A DNA stretch of 64,000 nucleotides from assembly GCA_900543145.1 (NCBI GenBank), contig UQPZ01000005.1:150918-214917 (forward strand), read 5' to 3'. The translations under genes and the position numbers were made by a program. A model generated the notes under the pieces. That model was not told the DNA's origin and made no database searches. It saw nothing but the letters and a program-made list of their open reading frames with translations. Position 1 is the stretch's first letter, and each line of letters starts with the position of its first letter. Positions 54,030 to 63,521 of this stretch are shown here, in pieces. Source of the stretch: an uncultured Ruminococcus sp. (GTDB lineage Bacteria > Bacillota > Clostridia > Oscillospirales > Ruminococcaceae).

Positions 54030-54350
54030 GCCGATCTTCCTTTCTATATCCTTTTCTGATAATGGAGCAAGCCCCGTTATTCCGCAACGACCCAGAACTT
54101 ATATAGTCCGCTGCCCGACAATCGAGGACACAGGCCGTGCTATTTAATTATATTCATTACAGAGAAAAAATATGACTGATATGATTAAAGATCTATATAA
54201 AAAAAGCCGCATGATCCCACGTCAGGCTTAATGTTCAGTTCTTCCAGCGCTAAAGCAATGGAAAGTATTTCAGCGTGAATAGCGGGGAAAAGACAGCTCA
54301 AATTCATTTATCCTGCAAAATTGAATTCCTCACGACTTATGCAGTACTTC
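54030..54350. other. Intergenic region upstream of the spoIID-like and DUF815 genes
   Basis: About 320 bases without a recognisable gene. A weak AAGCC/GGCTT pairing near 54205-54230 is the only structure seen. Confidence 0.4.
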
Positions 54351-54379
54351 TTGACTAACAGAAATTAAAGTATTATAAT
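54351..54379 (+). promoter_or_regulatory. Promoter of the DUF815 ATPase gene
   Basis: TTGACT, 17 bases, TATAAT, 35 bases before the ATG. Confidence 0.7.
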
Positions 54380-54413
54380 ATAGTAGATATATTATAAAAG
54401 AAGGTATACTGTA

Positions 54414-55607
54414 ATGGAAAGCTTTAAGGATCTGCTTATGCAGACAAAAACTCTGGTAATTTTCAAAAAACTCCGTGAAAGAAATGTTATAAAGAAGCTT
54501 ATTGCCGCTCTTGAGGCGTGTGAGAACGGAGATACTGATGAAGCTGTGGAGAAATACTCCGACTTTGCCGCTCAGCTGTACTCTCATTCGGATAATCTTA
54601 CCCGTTATATCCTGCGGCTGACGCTTGAAAACGAAAACCTGTATATGCTCAGAAAGGGAGAGGGAAAGGCTACCGGCGCGCTGCTTGACGAATGTCTTGC
54701 CAACGAGCTTTATATTCTCGAACAGCTTTCTCAGATAACCTCTGAGGATATAATCTCAAAAATTAACTACAGCGGTTTTCTTCCGCATTACAGAACTGAA
54801 AATTTGGATTTTTCTAAAATATACGCAGACAGAATACATCAGATAAACCAGTACGGATACGGAATATATTCCCGCTATCACGTTTTTGTCATCAAGGACG
54901 GGACTATAGTTCCTGTAGAATATCCCGACTCTATCAGGCTTTCGCAGCTTTCGGGGTATGAACGGGAACGCAGCGAGGTAATAGACAATACTCTTGCTTT
55001 GCTGAAAGGCAGACCGGCAAACAATGTTCTGCTTTACGGCGACTGCGGAACGGGTAAATCCTCAACTGTAAAGGCTATTGCAAATGAATACTATCCGGAC
55101 GGACTGCGCCTTATCGAGCTTAAGAAAAAACAGCTTCATGAGATCCCGGCTATCGTTGAAACGATAAGCAAAAATCCGCTCAAATTTATTATTTTCATTG
55201 ATGACCTTTCGTTTACGGAGGACGACGACGATTTTGCCGCACTTAAAGCTATTCTTGAGGGCAGCGTTTCCTCTACCGCTTCAAATCTTGCGATATACGC
55301 TACCTCAAACCGCCGTCACCTGGTACGCGAGACCTTTTCGGCTAGAGAGGGTGATGAGATACATTTCAACGATACTATGCAGGAACTTTTGTCGCTTTCA
55401 GACCGCTTCGGTCTTACGGTCACATATTCAAAGCCGAACAAGGAGCTTTTCCTTTCTGTAGTCAGGGATCTTGCGCGTCAGTACGGTCTTAAAATGACAG
55501 AGGACGAGATCTGCAAGAAAGCCGAGGCTTACGCTCTTACAAGAGGCGGACGTTCGCCGAGAGTCGCTAAACAGTTTATTGAATATCTGAAAGGAACTGA
55601 GGAATAA
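54414..55607 (+). CDS. DUF815 AAA-type ATPase
   Basis: A 397-aa protein with a helical N-terminal part (about 1-190) and an AAA domain: Walker A GDCGTGKSS, Walker B IIFIDDLSF, sensor 1 YATSNRRHLVRE and the conserved C-terminal GGRSPRVAKQFI. This layout is that of the DUF815 family, whose function is unsettled. The stop overlaps the start of the following GNAT gene (TAATG), so the two are coupled. Confidence 0.88.
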   Translation: MESFKDLLMQTKTLVIFKKLRERNVIKKLIAALEACENGDTDEAVEKYSDFAAQLYSHSDNLTRYILRLTLENENLYMLRKGEGKATGALLDECLANELYILEQLSQITSEDIISKINYSGFLPHYRTENLDFSKIYADRIHQINQYGYGIYSRYHVFVIKDGTIVPVEYPDSIRLSQLSGYERERSEVIDNTLALLKGRPANNVLLYGDCGTGKSSTVKAIANEYYPDGLRLIELKKKQLHEIPAIVETISKNPLKFIIFIDDLSFTEDDDDFAALKAILEGSVSSTASNLAIYATSNRRHLVRETFSAREGDEIHFNDTMQELLSLSDRFGLTVTYSKPNKELFLSVVRDLARQYGLKMTEDEICKKAEAYALTRGGRSPRVAKQFIEYLKGTEE

Positions 55608-56101
55608 TGCTTACGTTTGAAAAAATATTGTCTGACGAACAAATAAAAAACACCGCGCTCCTTGCCGATCAGATATGGCATCAGCATTTCATAGGCATTA
55701 TACCCGAAGGTCAGATAGACTATATGATTGAAAAATTCCAGTCGTACCGTGCGATAAAGGCTCAGCTTTCCGACGGCTACGAATACTACGGATTTTTTAT
55801 TGACGGAGTACAGGCAGGCTACTTCGGGATCTGCGAAAAGCCAGACAATACGCTGTTTTTATCAAAGCTGTATTTAAAAAGCGAATACAGAGGAAACGGC
55901 TATGCTTCAAAGGCGTTTGAGTTTATTAAGAATAAGGGAAGAGAAAACGGGAACACTATGGTCTGGCTGACAGTCAACAAGCATAACGATCCGGCTATTG
56001 AAGTATACAGGCACTGGGAAATGAAAATAATACGCAGCGAGGTCACAGACATCGGAAACGGATACGTTATGGACGATTACGTTTTCGGCGCAGAACTTTA
56101 G
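55607..56101 (+). CDS. GNAT-family acetyltransferase
   Basis: A 164-aa protein with the acetyl-CoA loop motif SEYRGNGYASKAF (about 91-103) and the GNAT fold signature (YFGICEKPDNTLFLSKLYL before, NDPAIEVYRHWEMK after). The acceptor is unknown. Its ATG overlaps the DUF815 stop by one base. Confidence 0.87.
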   Translation: MLTFEKILSDEQIKNTALLADQIWHQHFIGIIPEGQIDYMIEKFQSYRAIKAQLSDGYEYYGFFIDGVQAGYFGICEKPDNTLFLSKLYLKSEYRGNGYASKAFEFIKNKGRENGNTMVWLTVNKHNDPAIEVYRHWEMKIIRSEVTDIGNGYVMDDYVFGAEL

Positions 56102-56260
56102 GAAAAGCTGCACAGCTGACAAAGTATCGTTTCAATAGGACAGCAGTTTATTTCGTATTGCATATCTATGATTCACGCAGACTGAATTGTACAAACTACA
56201 TAACCGTTTTAACAGCGTGAATTGTTTTTTAGTAATAATTATAAAAATTGTGCAAAAGGC

Positions 56261-56289
56261 TTGACAAAGCGGTTATGATTTGATATAAT
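56261..56289 (+). promoter_or_regulatory. Promoter of tRNA-Lys
   Basis: TTGACA, 17 bases, TATAAT, about 48 bases before the tRNA. Confidence 0.7.
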
Positions 56290-56336
56290 AATTAAGTCGT
56301 TGCAGACAAAAAGCTTTCGGCGTTAAAAACAAGTGT

Positions 56337-56412
56337 GAGTTATTAGCTCAGTTGGCAGAGCATTTGACTTTTAATCAAAGGGTCCGGGGTTCGAATCCCC
56401 GATAGCTCACCA
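56337..56412 (+). tRNA. tRNA-Lys (TTT)
   Basis: 76 bases with encoded CCA. Acceptor GAGTTAT / ATAGCTC, anticodon loop CTTTTAA (TTT), T-arm GGTTCGAATCC. Confidence 0.93.
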
Positions 56413-56413
56413 G

Positions 56414-56466
56414 AATAAACCCCCGTATTTACGTTAAACTGCGTAATTACGTGGGTTTATTTATTC
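56414..56466 (+). terminator. Terminator of tRNA-Lys
   Basis: Stem AATAAACCC-CGTA / TACG-GGGTTTATT directly after the tRNA, ending in T-rich sequence. Confidence 0.6.
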
Positions 56467-56660
56467 TGTATTTTCATAGCATATGACAAAAAATTGATAA
56501 ATATGACACGTTTTCAGAGATATATGCCATGAAAATATGACACGGTAACTGCTCAGACAGAAACTATCATAAACAGCTGAACAAACTGAGCTATAAAGTC
56601 ATTACCGTATCATTTGCAGCCTTCACGTTCAATTGACCATATAAGTAATAATTTGTTCCC

Positions 56661-57530
56661 CTAACCGTTGTCATCTGTTATATGAAACGAGCAACGCTTG
56701 CCTATTTCAAATACATTAATAATCAACACTGTACATACGATTGCAAAATATATATATGAGTATAAAATGCTTTTTATAGTTTTATCGTACATTCCGTCAT
56801 AATGCCAGCCGAACGCTGAATTTGCAATCGGAAACAGCCATTTGGCTCTTACGTCAACCGCCCACAATACCAAACCTGTTACGATAAAACTCAGGTTTAC
56901 AAATATTCCGAATACTTTCTTCTTAAGCAAGGTAAAAACCATAAGAATTAGTCCGACTGTAAGCATAAACATAAGCATTAGCGCTGCCGCATGAAAAAAA
57001 GCAGTGTACGGACGTGACTGATTAATTACGGAATCGTCTATAACAGCAAAAGTGAATTCGTTTCTGATCGTTACGTTTTCAGGTTTAATTGCATTCTTTG
57101 AAACAAGACTCCATGCGTTGATCAAAAAACTCCTGTTAAATACCGTTAACATTGAAGATAAGCCTAAAAACGCTGTGAACGTAACTGAAGAACATATCAG
57201 AAACCATATCTGTCCTAATATCCAGGCAGTTCTTCCTGTTCTGAAAAGTATAAAGGTTCCCGAATTATCTAACTTTGGATGATCAGAAATAAGGATTAAA
57301 TAAGTCAGTGCCACCAACGGTACAAAATATCCGTTATTCATAAGTGAAATAAACGGTTCTATTGCATTTAGCGAAGTTGAAAAATAATCCGAAAGCCGTA
57401 TAAGAGGATCAATAAAATATGTATAAAAGAACATATATGCAAAAGCAAAAATCAATAATCTTGAACTAAGGAGCCATCTTACATATGTAGTTTTCAGAAC
57501 AACATAGTTTTTTTTAAGAACTGCCGTCAT
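56661..57530 (-). CDS. ABC-2-type membrane permease, second of a pair
   Basis: A 289-aa protein with about six membrane helices arranged as in ABC-2-type exporter permeases. ATG 57530 follows AAAGGAGG and overlaps the stop of the other permease gene (ATGA), so they are coupled and probably form a heterodimer. The in-frame extension to 57644 lies inside the partner gene. No ATPase gene is adjacent. Substrate unknown. Confidence 0.72.
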   Translation of the reverse strand: MTAVLKKNYVVLKTTYVRWLLSSRLLIFAFAYMFFYTYFIDPLIRLSDYFSTSLNAIEPFISLMNNGYFVPLVALTYLILISDHPKLDNSGTFILFRTGRTAWILGQIWFLICSSVTFTAFLGLSSMLTVFNRSFLINAWSLVSKNAIKPENVTIRNEFTFAVIDDSVINQSRPYTAFFHAAALMLMFMLTVGLILMVFTLLKKKVFGIFVNLSFIVTGLVLWAVDVRAKWLFPIANSAFGWHYDGMYDKTIKSILYSYIYFAIVCTVLIINVFEIGKRCSFHITDDNG

Positions 57531-58408
57531 TGCTTCAGCCTCCTTTTCATAACATAATAATACAAAACAAAAAAGACTGCAATAACAAGCAGGAAGTATA
57601 TGTACGCAAAAGCTACGGAAAGCCCTGTATAATCTGAAAACCAATTTTCAACCGAAGAAAATCTTGCGCTGTTATCAAGAAAATAGAATTTAGCGTCTTC
57701 CATTTTACCACTGTACATATAGGGTTTAGCAACCTGTGCAAAAAAGAAATAGGTAAGCACGGGAATTCCCAGAGAAACGTATTTGCTCATTGTTACAGAT
57801 GAAACAGCCAGACAGAATAATCCGCCTATTTGTGCAATAAGCCCCGAGGTTAAAATTCTGCTGAAAATAAACAACAGCACGCTGTCCGAGCCGAATATTC
57901 TGTTAAAACCGTAATAATTGAACCAATCCGCAGTATAAACACTATCGGCATATTCATTCGGAAACGGAAAAATACTGAAGCATACGAATGCAAAGATAAG
58001 ATAGCATATAAATATTAAAGAAACCGAAATTATTATACTACATATAAATTTTGAACATATATATTTTCTGAAACCGGTTCTCTCCGCAATATGACGCCAA
58101 TAGTTTGAATTATATTCGTCACAGAATACAGGAACACATGAAAATGCCGCTAAAAACGGTATAAAGATTCCGATCCATTGGTTTGCAAACCCCTGTGAAA
58201 AAATACTTATACAGCTATAAGAAGAATACTCCAGCCATAAGCTTTTATCCGTCTTAAAAATAAACTCGGCTATTGAATAGCTCGGAGTAGACGTATCCAA
58301 AAGAACGCAGCCCGTAGAAAAAATTAATATGATAAACACTATAATTGACAGCAAAAAGTTTATACTGAAAAAGCTTTTTCTTAAATCTGACCTTATTGCA
58401 TTGATCAT
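57527..58408 (-). CDS. ABC-2-type membrane permease, first of a pair
   Basis: A 293-aa protein with about six membrane helices, beginning MINAIRSDLRKSFFS and ending in KRRLKQ. ATG 58408 follows AGGAGG. It sits 26 bases after a lipoprotein gene. The two permeases differ in sequence but share size and topology. The family assignment rests on topology and gene order. Confidence 0.7.
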   Translation of the reverse strand: MINAIRSDLRKSFFSINFLLSIIVFIILIFSTGCVLLDTSTPSYSIAEFIFKTDKSLWLEYSSYSCISIFSQGFANQWIGIFIPFLAAFSCVPVFCDEYNSNYWRHIAERTGFRKYICSKFICSIIISVSLIFICYLIFAFVCFSIFPFPNEYADSVYTADWFNYYGFNRIFGSDSVLLFIFSRILTSGLIAQIGGLFCLAVSSVTMSKYVSLGIPVLTYFFFAQVAKPYMYSGKMEDAKFYFLDNSARFSSVENWFSDYTGLSVAFAYIYFLLVIAVFFVLYYYVMKRRLKQ

Positions 58409-58434
58409 AGTACCTCCTAATAGCGTATGAGAAA

Positions 58435-59715
58435 TCAGTATATATAGAGTTCTCCTGTTAAAGCGTCCACAAGATAAAGACAATTCTGATTTACTGTCGT
58501 GCTGTCATATCCCGTTATATCCGGATAGCAGCCGGACATTGTAAAAGCCCAGAACGGTCTTAATTGTATATCTGCATTATTAAGCATATTTTCTGTATCG
58601 ACATTCGGTTCTTCGCCTTCGGCAGGAGAAGTATAGTCAGGACAGTCGTTGCCGATATAGTAATACTCCAACTCAGCTGTTTCAAATGAATAAGCAGATT
58701 TATCCGCCATACTTGAAGATATTATGTTTATAGCAGACGTAAGAGATATTAACTGTTCGCCATTATCAATAATTTCTCCTGTATACGGCGTGTTACATTT
58801 TATAAAGGAATTGATCTGTTCTTTTTCGTTAAATGCAAGCTGTATCTGTGAGGAATATAAGTATGGAATTCCTTCCGCTATCCAGTTATCGCTGCTATTA
58901 TCATAATAAATTTCGTCATTGGCATAATAGTAATGGTTGTCATACAGATTCCCGTTTTTATCAATTCTCTGATATTCAATTACATACCCAAAACTGTCAT
59001 CAAGCTTTTTCACTGTGAAGTCTGTCATTGAATATGTAAACAAATTATTTTCAAGCGGCGCCAAATATTCATCGACAAAATCCTGAGCAAATTCAGCAGC
59101 GTCTTTTATTCCCCAATCGCTTCCGTCAAGCATATTGTAACTGACATCGTCAAGGCTTTGACCTAAATTTACCCTATACCTTTTTTCTATAGGGAACAAT
59201 TCAGTAAATCTATACGGATCCCCGCCTGCAACTCTGTTATAAAATGAATATCCTGTTTCATGATAAATAAGCGAACGGCTCATATCCATATTCTTTCCCA
59301 TATACATAATAAAGCTGTGAGGATTAATATCACTTTCCGGATCATTTTCATCATACCGCCTTCCCCCAATATTATATTCACAAAAGGGTGAGTCAAGAGA
59401 AAATTCTTCCTGATATAAGTGATAAACCAAATCCTTCAGATCATCAAAGTTAGGATTATACGGAGATATTTTATATGCGGGCATTACATTCCCTTCTCCG
59501 ATAATTACATTATCAACAGTTACGTTTGTATTATTTGACTTTAGACTTTCTAAACTGGTTTTTCTAATTTCGTCAAGGCATATATAATCAAGCTCAGCTG
59601 ACTGAGCCTGATTATTGTTATTCAGTATTTCCTCCTCCCTTTTTACTTCGTCGGGAGCTTTTGAACATGATGACATTACAGTTAATATAAAAACTATTAT
59701 AATGACCTTGCGCAT
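58435..59715 (-). CDS. Large lipoprotein of the ABC-2 unit
   Basis: A 426-aa exported protein with a lipobox VMSSC (Cys17), then an acidic Asn/Tyr-rich body without further membrane helices. I recognise no family. AGGAG precedes the ATG. It is the first intact gene of a three-gene unit with two permeases. A short coding tail ends 15 bases upstream, so a further gene, perhaps the ATPase, may have been lost. Confidence 0.7.
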   Translation of the reverse strand: MRKVIIIVFILTVMSSCSKAPDEVKREEEILNNNNQAQSAELDYICLDEIRKTSLESLKSNNTNVTVDNVIIGEGNVMPAYKISPYNPNFDDLKDLVYHLYQEEFSLDSPFCEYNIGGRRYDENDPESDINPHSFIMYMGKNMDMSRSLIYHETGYSFYNRVAGGDPYRFTELFPIEKRYRVNLGQSLDDVSYNMLDGSDWGIKDAAEFAQDFVDEYLAPLENNLFTYSMTDFTVKKLDDSFGYVIEYQRIDKNGNLYDNHYYYANDEIYYDNSSDNWIAEGIPYLYSSQIQLAFNEKEQINSFIKCNTPYTGEIIDNGEQLISLTSAINIISSSMADKSAYSFETAELEYYYIGNDCPDYTSPAEGEEPNVDTENMLNNADIQLRPFWAFTMSGCYPDITGYDSTTVNQNCLYLVDALTGELYIY

Positions 59716-59729
59716 TTCATATCTCCTAT

Positions 59730-59849
59730 TTATTGCGCGTTACCTGTAATTGTAACGCCGTTGGTTCCGGTATATCCTCTGAGGGATACCGTGATCTGAC
59801 ATTTTTGAGCATTGAGATCAGAGTATCTGTTTCTTGTGTATTATCCGCT
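59730..59849 (-). pseudogene. Possible truncated gene tail upstream of the lipoprotein
   Basis: An open stretch of 39 codons without a start, ending GYTGTNGVTITGNAQ and a TAA, just before the lipoprotein ribosome site. It follows a stop codon and looks like the 3' end of a gene whose 5' part has been removed. No family recognised. Confidence 0.3.
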
Positions 59850-60106
59850 CCTCACTTACTTTTTTTAACAGACCTTTATCCGTTATCTGAAGAGCTTTTC
59901 ATTTTTAATACAATCCTGCCCACGGAATCCTTGTGAACATTTTGTAAATATTTTCATCGTAATATTGCTTCTACAGCTACAAAGTAATAAGCTTCGAGGC
60001 TGATACAAGGTAAAACTCGCTGGGTAGAAAATGAGTTCTGAAACAGATCTTATTTTGACAGTTACGGATCCAAATGGCGTGCGTTCGATCTAGAATAGTA
60101 AATATT

Positions 60107-60145
60107 AAAACCTGCCGCACCAATGCCGAAGGTGCAACAGGTTTT
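60107..60145. repeat. Hairpin abutting the transposase remnant
   Basis: Arms AAAACCTG-CC-GCACC / GGTGC-AA-CAGGTTTT around a 9-base loop. It lies exactly where the transposase similarity ends and could be a terminator or a small inserted element. Confidence 0.5.
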
Positions 60146-60604
60146 GTTCTGCGTGAGTTTAAAAAAAGATTCAATAACAGCATTATCTCTTGGCGTTCCA
60201 GCTCTTGACATACTCTGAATAACGTTGTATGATTGTAAACCGATTTAATATATTTGCATATCTGTTATGTTCAGCTCCCGGAACAACCGAGTTTGCAGTC
60301 TTTCTCACATAACCAGTTATGTTTAATCTTTTCATGGATTTCCACACTGAAATATCTGATACCTTCCAATCATATGTATTAAGCAAAGTATCTGCTATTG
60401 TCCTATAGCCTTGTGAGGGATAATGTTAATGTATGTCACAAACGTAATAGTCAAGCTCCTGCTGTGCTTTTTCATACCTGTTGATTGTTCCTTTTCGTTT
60501 CAGCCATTTGTAGTATCCTGACCTTGAAACCTCATATACATCGCATAATTCCTGCACTGAATGCTTTTCACTTTTTTGTTCAATGCAGGCATATATCTGC
60601 TGAA
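60146..60604 (-). pseudogene. IS3-family orfB (transposase) remnant
   Basis: Minus-strand reading gives ELCDVYEVSRSGYYKWLKRKG, an in-frame TAA (60426-60428), then YPSQGYRTIADTLL and NITGYVRKT, all typical of the IS3 orfB N-terminus. After a shift comes SRAGTPRDNAVIESFFK, the region around the third catalytic residue. The core carrying the first two Asp residues is missing, so the enzyme is dead. Confidence 0.85.
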
Positions 60605-60964
60605 TTACTTTCTTCTGACATCTCCCCTTTCCAGTTCGATTGATTTTTTTAATCGTACTATTTCACCATTCTTCTTCAACAACTCACGCTCAAGGAGAGC
60701 AACCTTGTATTCAAGCTGCTCCATTGGTGTGAGTTCTTTTTTTCGGGTATACTTTGAAAGTGGATTGCCAGGTTTACGCTTGTTTTCAAGTGCTTGTTCT
60801 CCACCCTCAAGATACTGTTTTGTCCATTTGTGTATCTGTGCATTGTAAATGCCAGTTTCTCGTTCTATGCTTGCAAGACTCTCTCCTGCAAGATTTCGTT
60901 TTACCAATGCTAACTTTTCATCTTTACTATGGCTGATATTTGTTCATCCTTTTGGTCTTCCCAT
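60605..60964 (-). pseudogene. IS3-family orfA remnant
   Basis: The frame begins MGRPKG, hits TGA at codon 7 (60944-60946), then continues as TNISHSKDEKLALVKRNLAGESL with the helix-turn-helix and a leucine-zipper tail (YKVALLERELLKKNGEIVRL). This is a normal OrfA apart from the nonsense codon. The open part alone (60605-60907) has its own ATG. Confidence 0.82.
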
Positions 60965-61000
60965 TTCTATCATACTCCTTTTCTTTATTATATCACAAAA

Positions 61001-61036
61001 AATGATGGCAGACACTTTTTTGTGTCTACCATCATT
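61001..61036. repeat. Terminal hairpin of the IS3 remnant
   Basis: Imperfect palindrome AATGATGG-C-AGACAC / GTGTCT-A-CCATCATT with a T6 loop at the orfA-proximal end. It is followed on the minus strand by TATAAT and a ribosome site for orfA. No matching second end is seen near 59.9-60.1 kb. Confidence 0.6.
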
Positions 61037-61205
61037 ATACTACTTCAGGGAATTTCCTTGCAGGCTCGTAAACTTTTGGGCAGGCTGTACAGCGCCATTT
61101 TGAAATGGATTTTTCGGCAAGTTTGCAGATATAAATAAACATCGGATTGGGAATATATTTTACCAGGTAAAAGTTGCAAAACGGATTTTGGAAGATGTGT
61201 GGGTA

Positions 61206-61234
61206 TTGAATTTCAAGAGATAATATGGTATAAT
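61206..61234 (+). promoter_or_regulatory. Promoter of the MATE fusion gene
   Basis: TTGAAT, 17 bases, TATAAT, 68 bases before the ATG and downstream of the IS remnant. Confidence 0.65.
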
Positions 61235-61302
61235 TATTTTTAAAAAAGTAAGTAGAGATAATGTTCGATGATCAAAATTTTATCTATTGATAAGGAAAAT
61301 TT

Positions 61303-63255
61303 ATGAGAACGTTAAAGAACAACAATTATTTCGGCACAGAAAAGATCAGCCGAATTCTATTAAAAATGGCACCGCCTGTTATGCTTGCACAGCTTATTCA
61401 GGCACTTTACAATATCATTGACAGCGTGTTTATCGGGAAATATTCCGAATCGGGACTTACCGCATTATCAATTGTCTATCCTTTGCAGCTTCTTATGATT
61501 GCACTTGCTGTGGGCACAGGTGTGGGAATTAATACGGTTATAGCGGCAAAGCTTGGAGTAGGAGAAGAAAAAAAGGCAAATGATTATGCTGGCACAGCTG
61601 CCCCCATTGCGATAGCCTTATGGTTGATTTTCGCAGGTGTATGTTTTTTCTTTATGCCAAAATATGCACGAATGCAGACAAGTTCTCCTGAAGTAATCGC
61701 CGATGTAATATCTTATGGCAGAATCGTCTGTGTGTTCAGCTTCGGACTCTTTCTCGAAAGCGTGTGGACAAAGGTTTTGCAGGCAAGAGGAGATATGAAA
61801 ACGCCTATGATTGCTCAGATTCTGGGAGCAGTTACAAATATAATTCTTGACCCTCTGCTTATCTTCGGAATGTTCGGTCTGCCCGAATTGGGAATAACAG
61901 GTGCGGCAATAGCAACTGTATCTGGGCAGGCTGTGGCGGCGCTTGTGGTAATGAAAAAGGGCTTCTACAAATCACCGTCACTTAAAAAGTATCCTCACTA
62001 TACTGCAAAAATTTTTCGTCTTGGACTTCCGAATATACTGATGCAATCAGCATATACCCTTTACATTTTCGGACTGAATATGATACTTTCAACATTTTCC
62101 GATGCGGCGGTTACGGTACTCGGTTTGTACTACAAGTGGCAGACATTTTTCTTCATTCCTCTTGGCGCTATGCATACCTGTATTGTTCCGATAATAAGCT
62201 TCAACTATGCGGCACGAAACGCTGAACGCTGTAAAAAAACTCTTAATACATCACTTGTTTTCGGCACTGTGTTAATGTTACTCGGAACGCTTTGTTTTGC
62301 GATAATTCCGGAACCTATGCTGAGATTTTTCTCATCGGACGAACAAGTTATCAAAATAGGTATTACAGCATTCAGAATTATAGGAATAAGCTTTATTCCG
62401 CTTGTTTTTTCACTTACATATCCCGTACTGTTTCAGGCTGTAGGAAAAAGCTTCAAAAGTTCACTGCTGACAATAATAAGAACAGTATTTCTTTTTGTTC
62501 CACTGGCATATCTTTTCTCACGTTTCGGACTTGAATACTTCTGGTTTACCTATCCTGTCACAGACGGAATTGTAGGACTTATAGGCTTTTTTATGACAAG
62601 AAACTTTTTTAGACACCAGTATCTCACTACAGAAAAAAAACAAGAGCAGAAAGTGGTTATACAGCCGTCAAAACCCGGTGTTATCATAACCATTGCAAGA
62701 CAGCATGGTTCTTCAGGCAAGCAGATAGGAAAGCTTGTTGCTGAAAAACTGGGAATACCTTTCTATTACAAGGAAATGACCGCACTTGCAGCACAGGAAA
62801 GCGGTCTTGATAGAGAGTTTATTTCCGACATCAATAAAAACTCGCCTCAGATACTCCGTGACCTTTATTTAAGCACAAAGGTAGTAAGAAACGCTATCGA
62901 GGCACAGTACAAAATCATCAGAAAAATTGCCGATAACGGTAGCTGTGTAATCGTAGGCAGAGCCGCTGATTATGTTCTCTCTGATTATGAAAATGTTATA
63001 AGGATTTTCATTCACGCTCCCGTAGATTACCGCATAGACAGGGTTATGGAGATTTATGGTGACACTCACGAAGAGGCTGTAGAGAACATTCACCGTTCAG
63101 ATACCGCAAGAACAAATTACTACAAGAATATTTCGGGACTTGTATGGGGAAATAAAGAGAACTATGAGCTTGTTGTTGACAGCTCGGTGGGTGTTGAAAA
63201 AAGTGCTGATTTAATATATCGGTATATAACAAGTATTACTGTGGATAAACAGTAA
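61303..63255 (+). CDS. MATE efflux transporter fused to a cytidylate-kinase-like domain
   Basis: A 650-aa two-domain protein. Residues 1 to about 445 are a MATE transporter with some twelve membrane helices in two similar halves (LAQLIQALYNIIDSVFIG in the first, NILMQSAYTLYIFGLN opening the second). After a short basic linker, about 458-650 form a cytoplasmic cytidylate-kinase-like domain: IITIARQHGSSGKQIGKLVAEKL is the P-loop region, and CVIVGRAADYVL and IFIHAPVDYRIDRV follow the family pattern. The P-loop reads RQHGSSGKQIG. What the kinase phosphorylates is unknown. AAGGAAAA precedes the ATG. It stands alone beside an IS remnant. Confidence 0.9.
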   Translation: MRTLKNNNYFGTEKISRILLKMAPPVMLAQLIQALYNIIDSVFIGKYSESGLTALSIVYPLQLLMIALAVGTGVGINTVIAAKLGVGEEKKANDYAGTAAPIAIALWLIFAGVCFFFMPKYARMQTSSPEVIADVISYGRIVCVFSFGLFLESVWTKVLQARGDMKTPMIAQILGAVTNIILDPLLIFGMFGLPELGITGAAIATVSGQAVAALVVMKKGFYKSPSLKKYPHYTAKIFRLGLPNILMQSAYTLYIFGLNMILSTFSDAAVTVLGLYYKWQTFFFIPLGAMHTCIVPIISFNYAARNAERCKKTLNTSLVFGTVLMLLGTLCFAIIPEPMLRFFSSDEQVIKIGITAFRIIGISFIPLVFSLTYPVLFQAVGKSFKSSLLTIIRTVFLFVPLAYLFSRFGLEYFWFTYPVTDGIVGLIGFFMTRNFFRHQYLTTEKKQEQKVVIQPSKPGVIITIARQHGSSGKQIGKLVAEKLGIPFYYKEMTALAAQESGLDREFISDINKNSPQILRDLYLSTKVVRNAIEAQYKIIRKIADNGSCVIVGRAADYVLSDYENVIRIFIHAPVDYRIDRVMEIYGDTHEEAVENIHRSDTARTNYYKNISGLVWGNKENYELVVDSSVGVEKSADLIYRYITSITVDKQ

Positions 63256-63382
63256 ATTTCAGATTGTTACAGCTTTGTAAATTCCGCTGTATCCTGCCAA
63301 GAAAATGCGGGATATGACGGTGTGATTCAGCATATTGAGAATATGTATTTTTAAAATTATAATATAATTACAGTCAACAGCG

Positions 63383-63427
63383 ATCCCGCCGCAGACCTTT
63401 AATTTTCAGTCTGCCGCGGGATTTTTA
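63383..63427 (+). terminator. Terminator after the MATE fusion gene
   Basis: Stem ATCCCG..GCAGAC / GTCTGC..CGGGAT followed by TTTTTAT. Confidence 0.75.
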
Positions 63428-63521
63428 TAGCCATATGATAGCCTTGAACTCCCTCGCCTTTGCGTCCTCTTTTATACATCCGTAAATAAATTATTCATTA
63501 TCCTTGGCAAGCTGAATCACA

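Noticed and set aside
61038..61138. Plus-strand frame continuing through the IS end (ending IFRQVCRYK)
   Set aside because: It reads antisense to the transposase promoter and has no start signal; likely chance.
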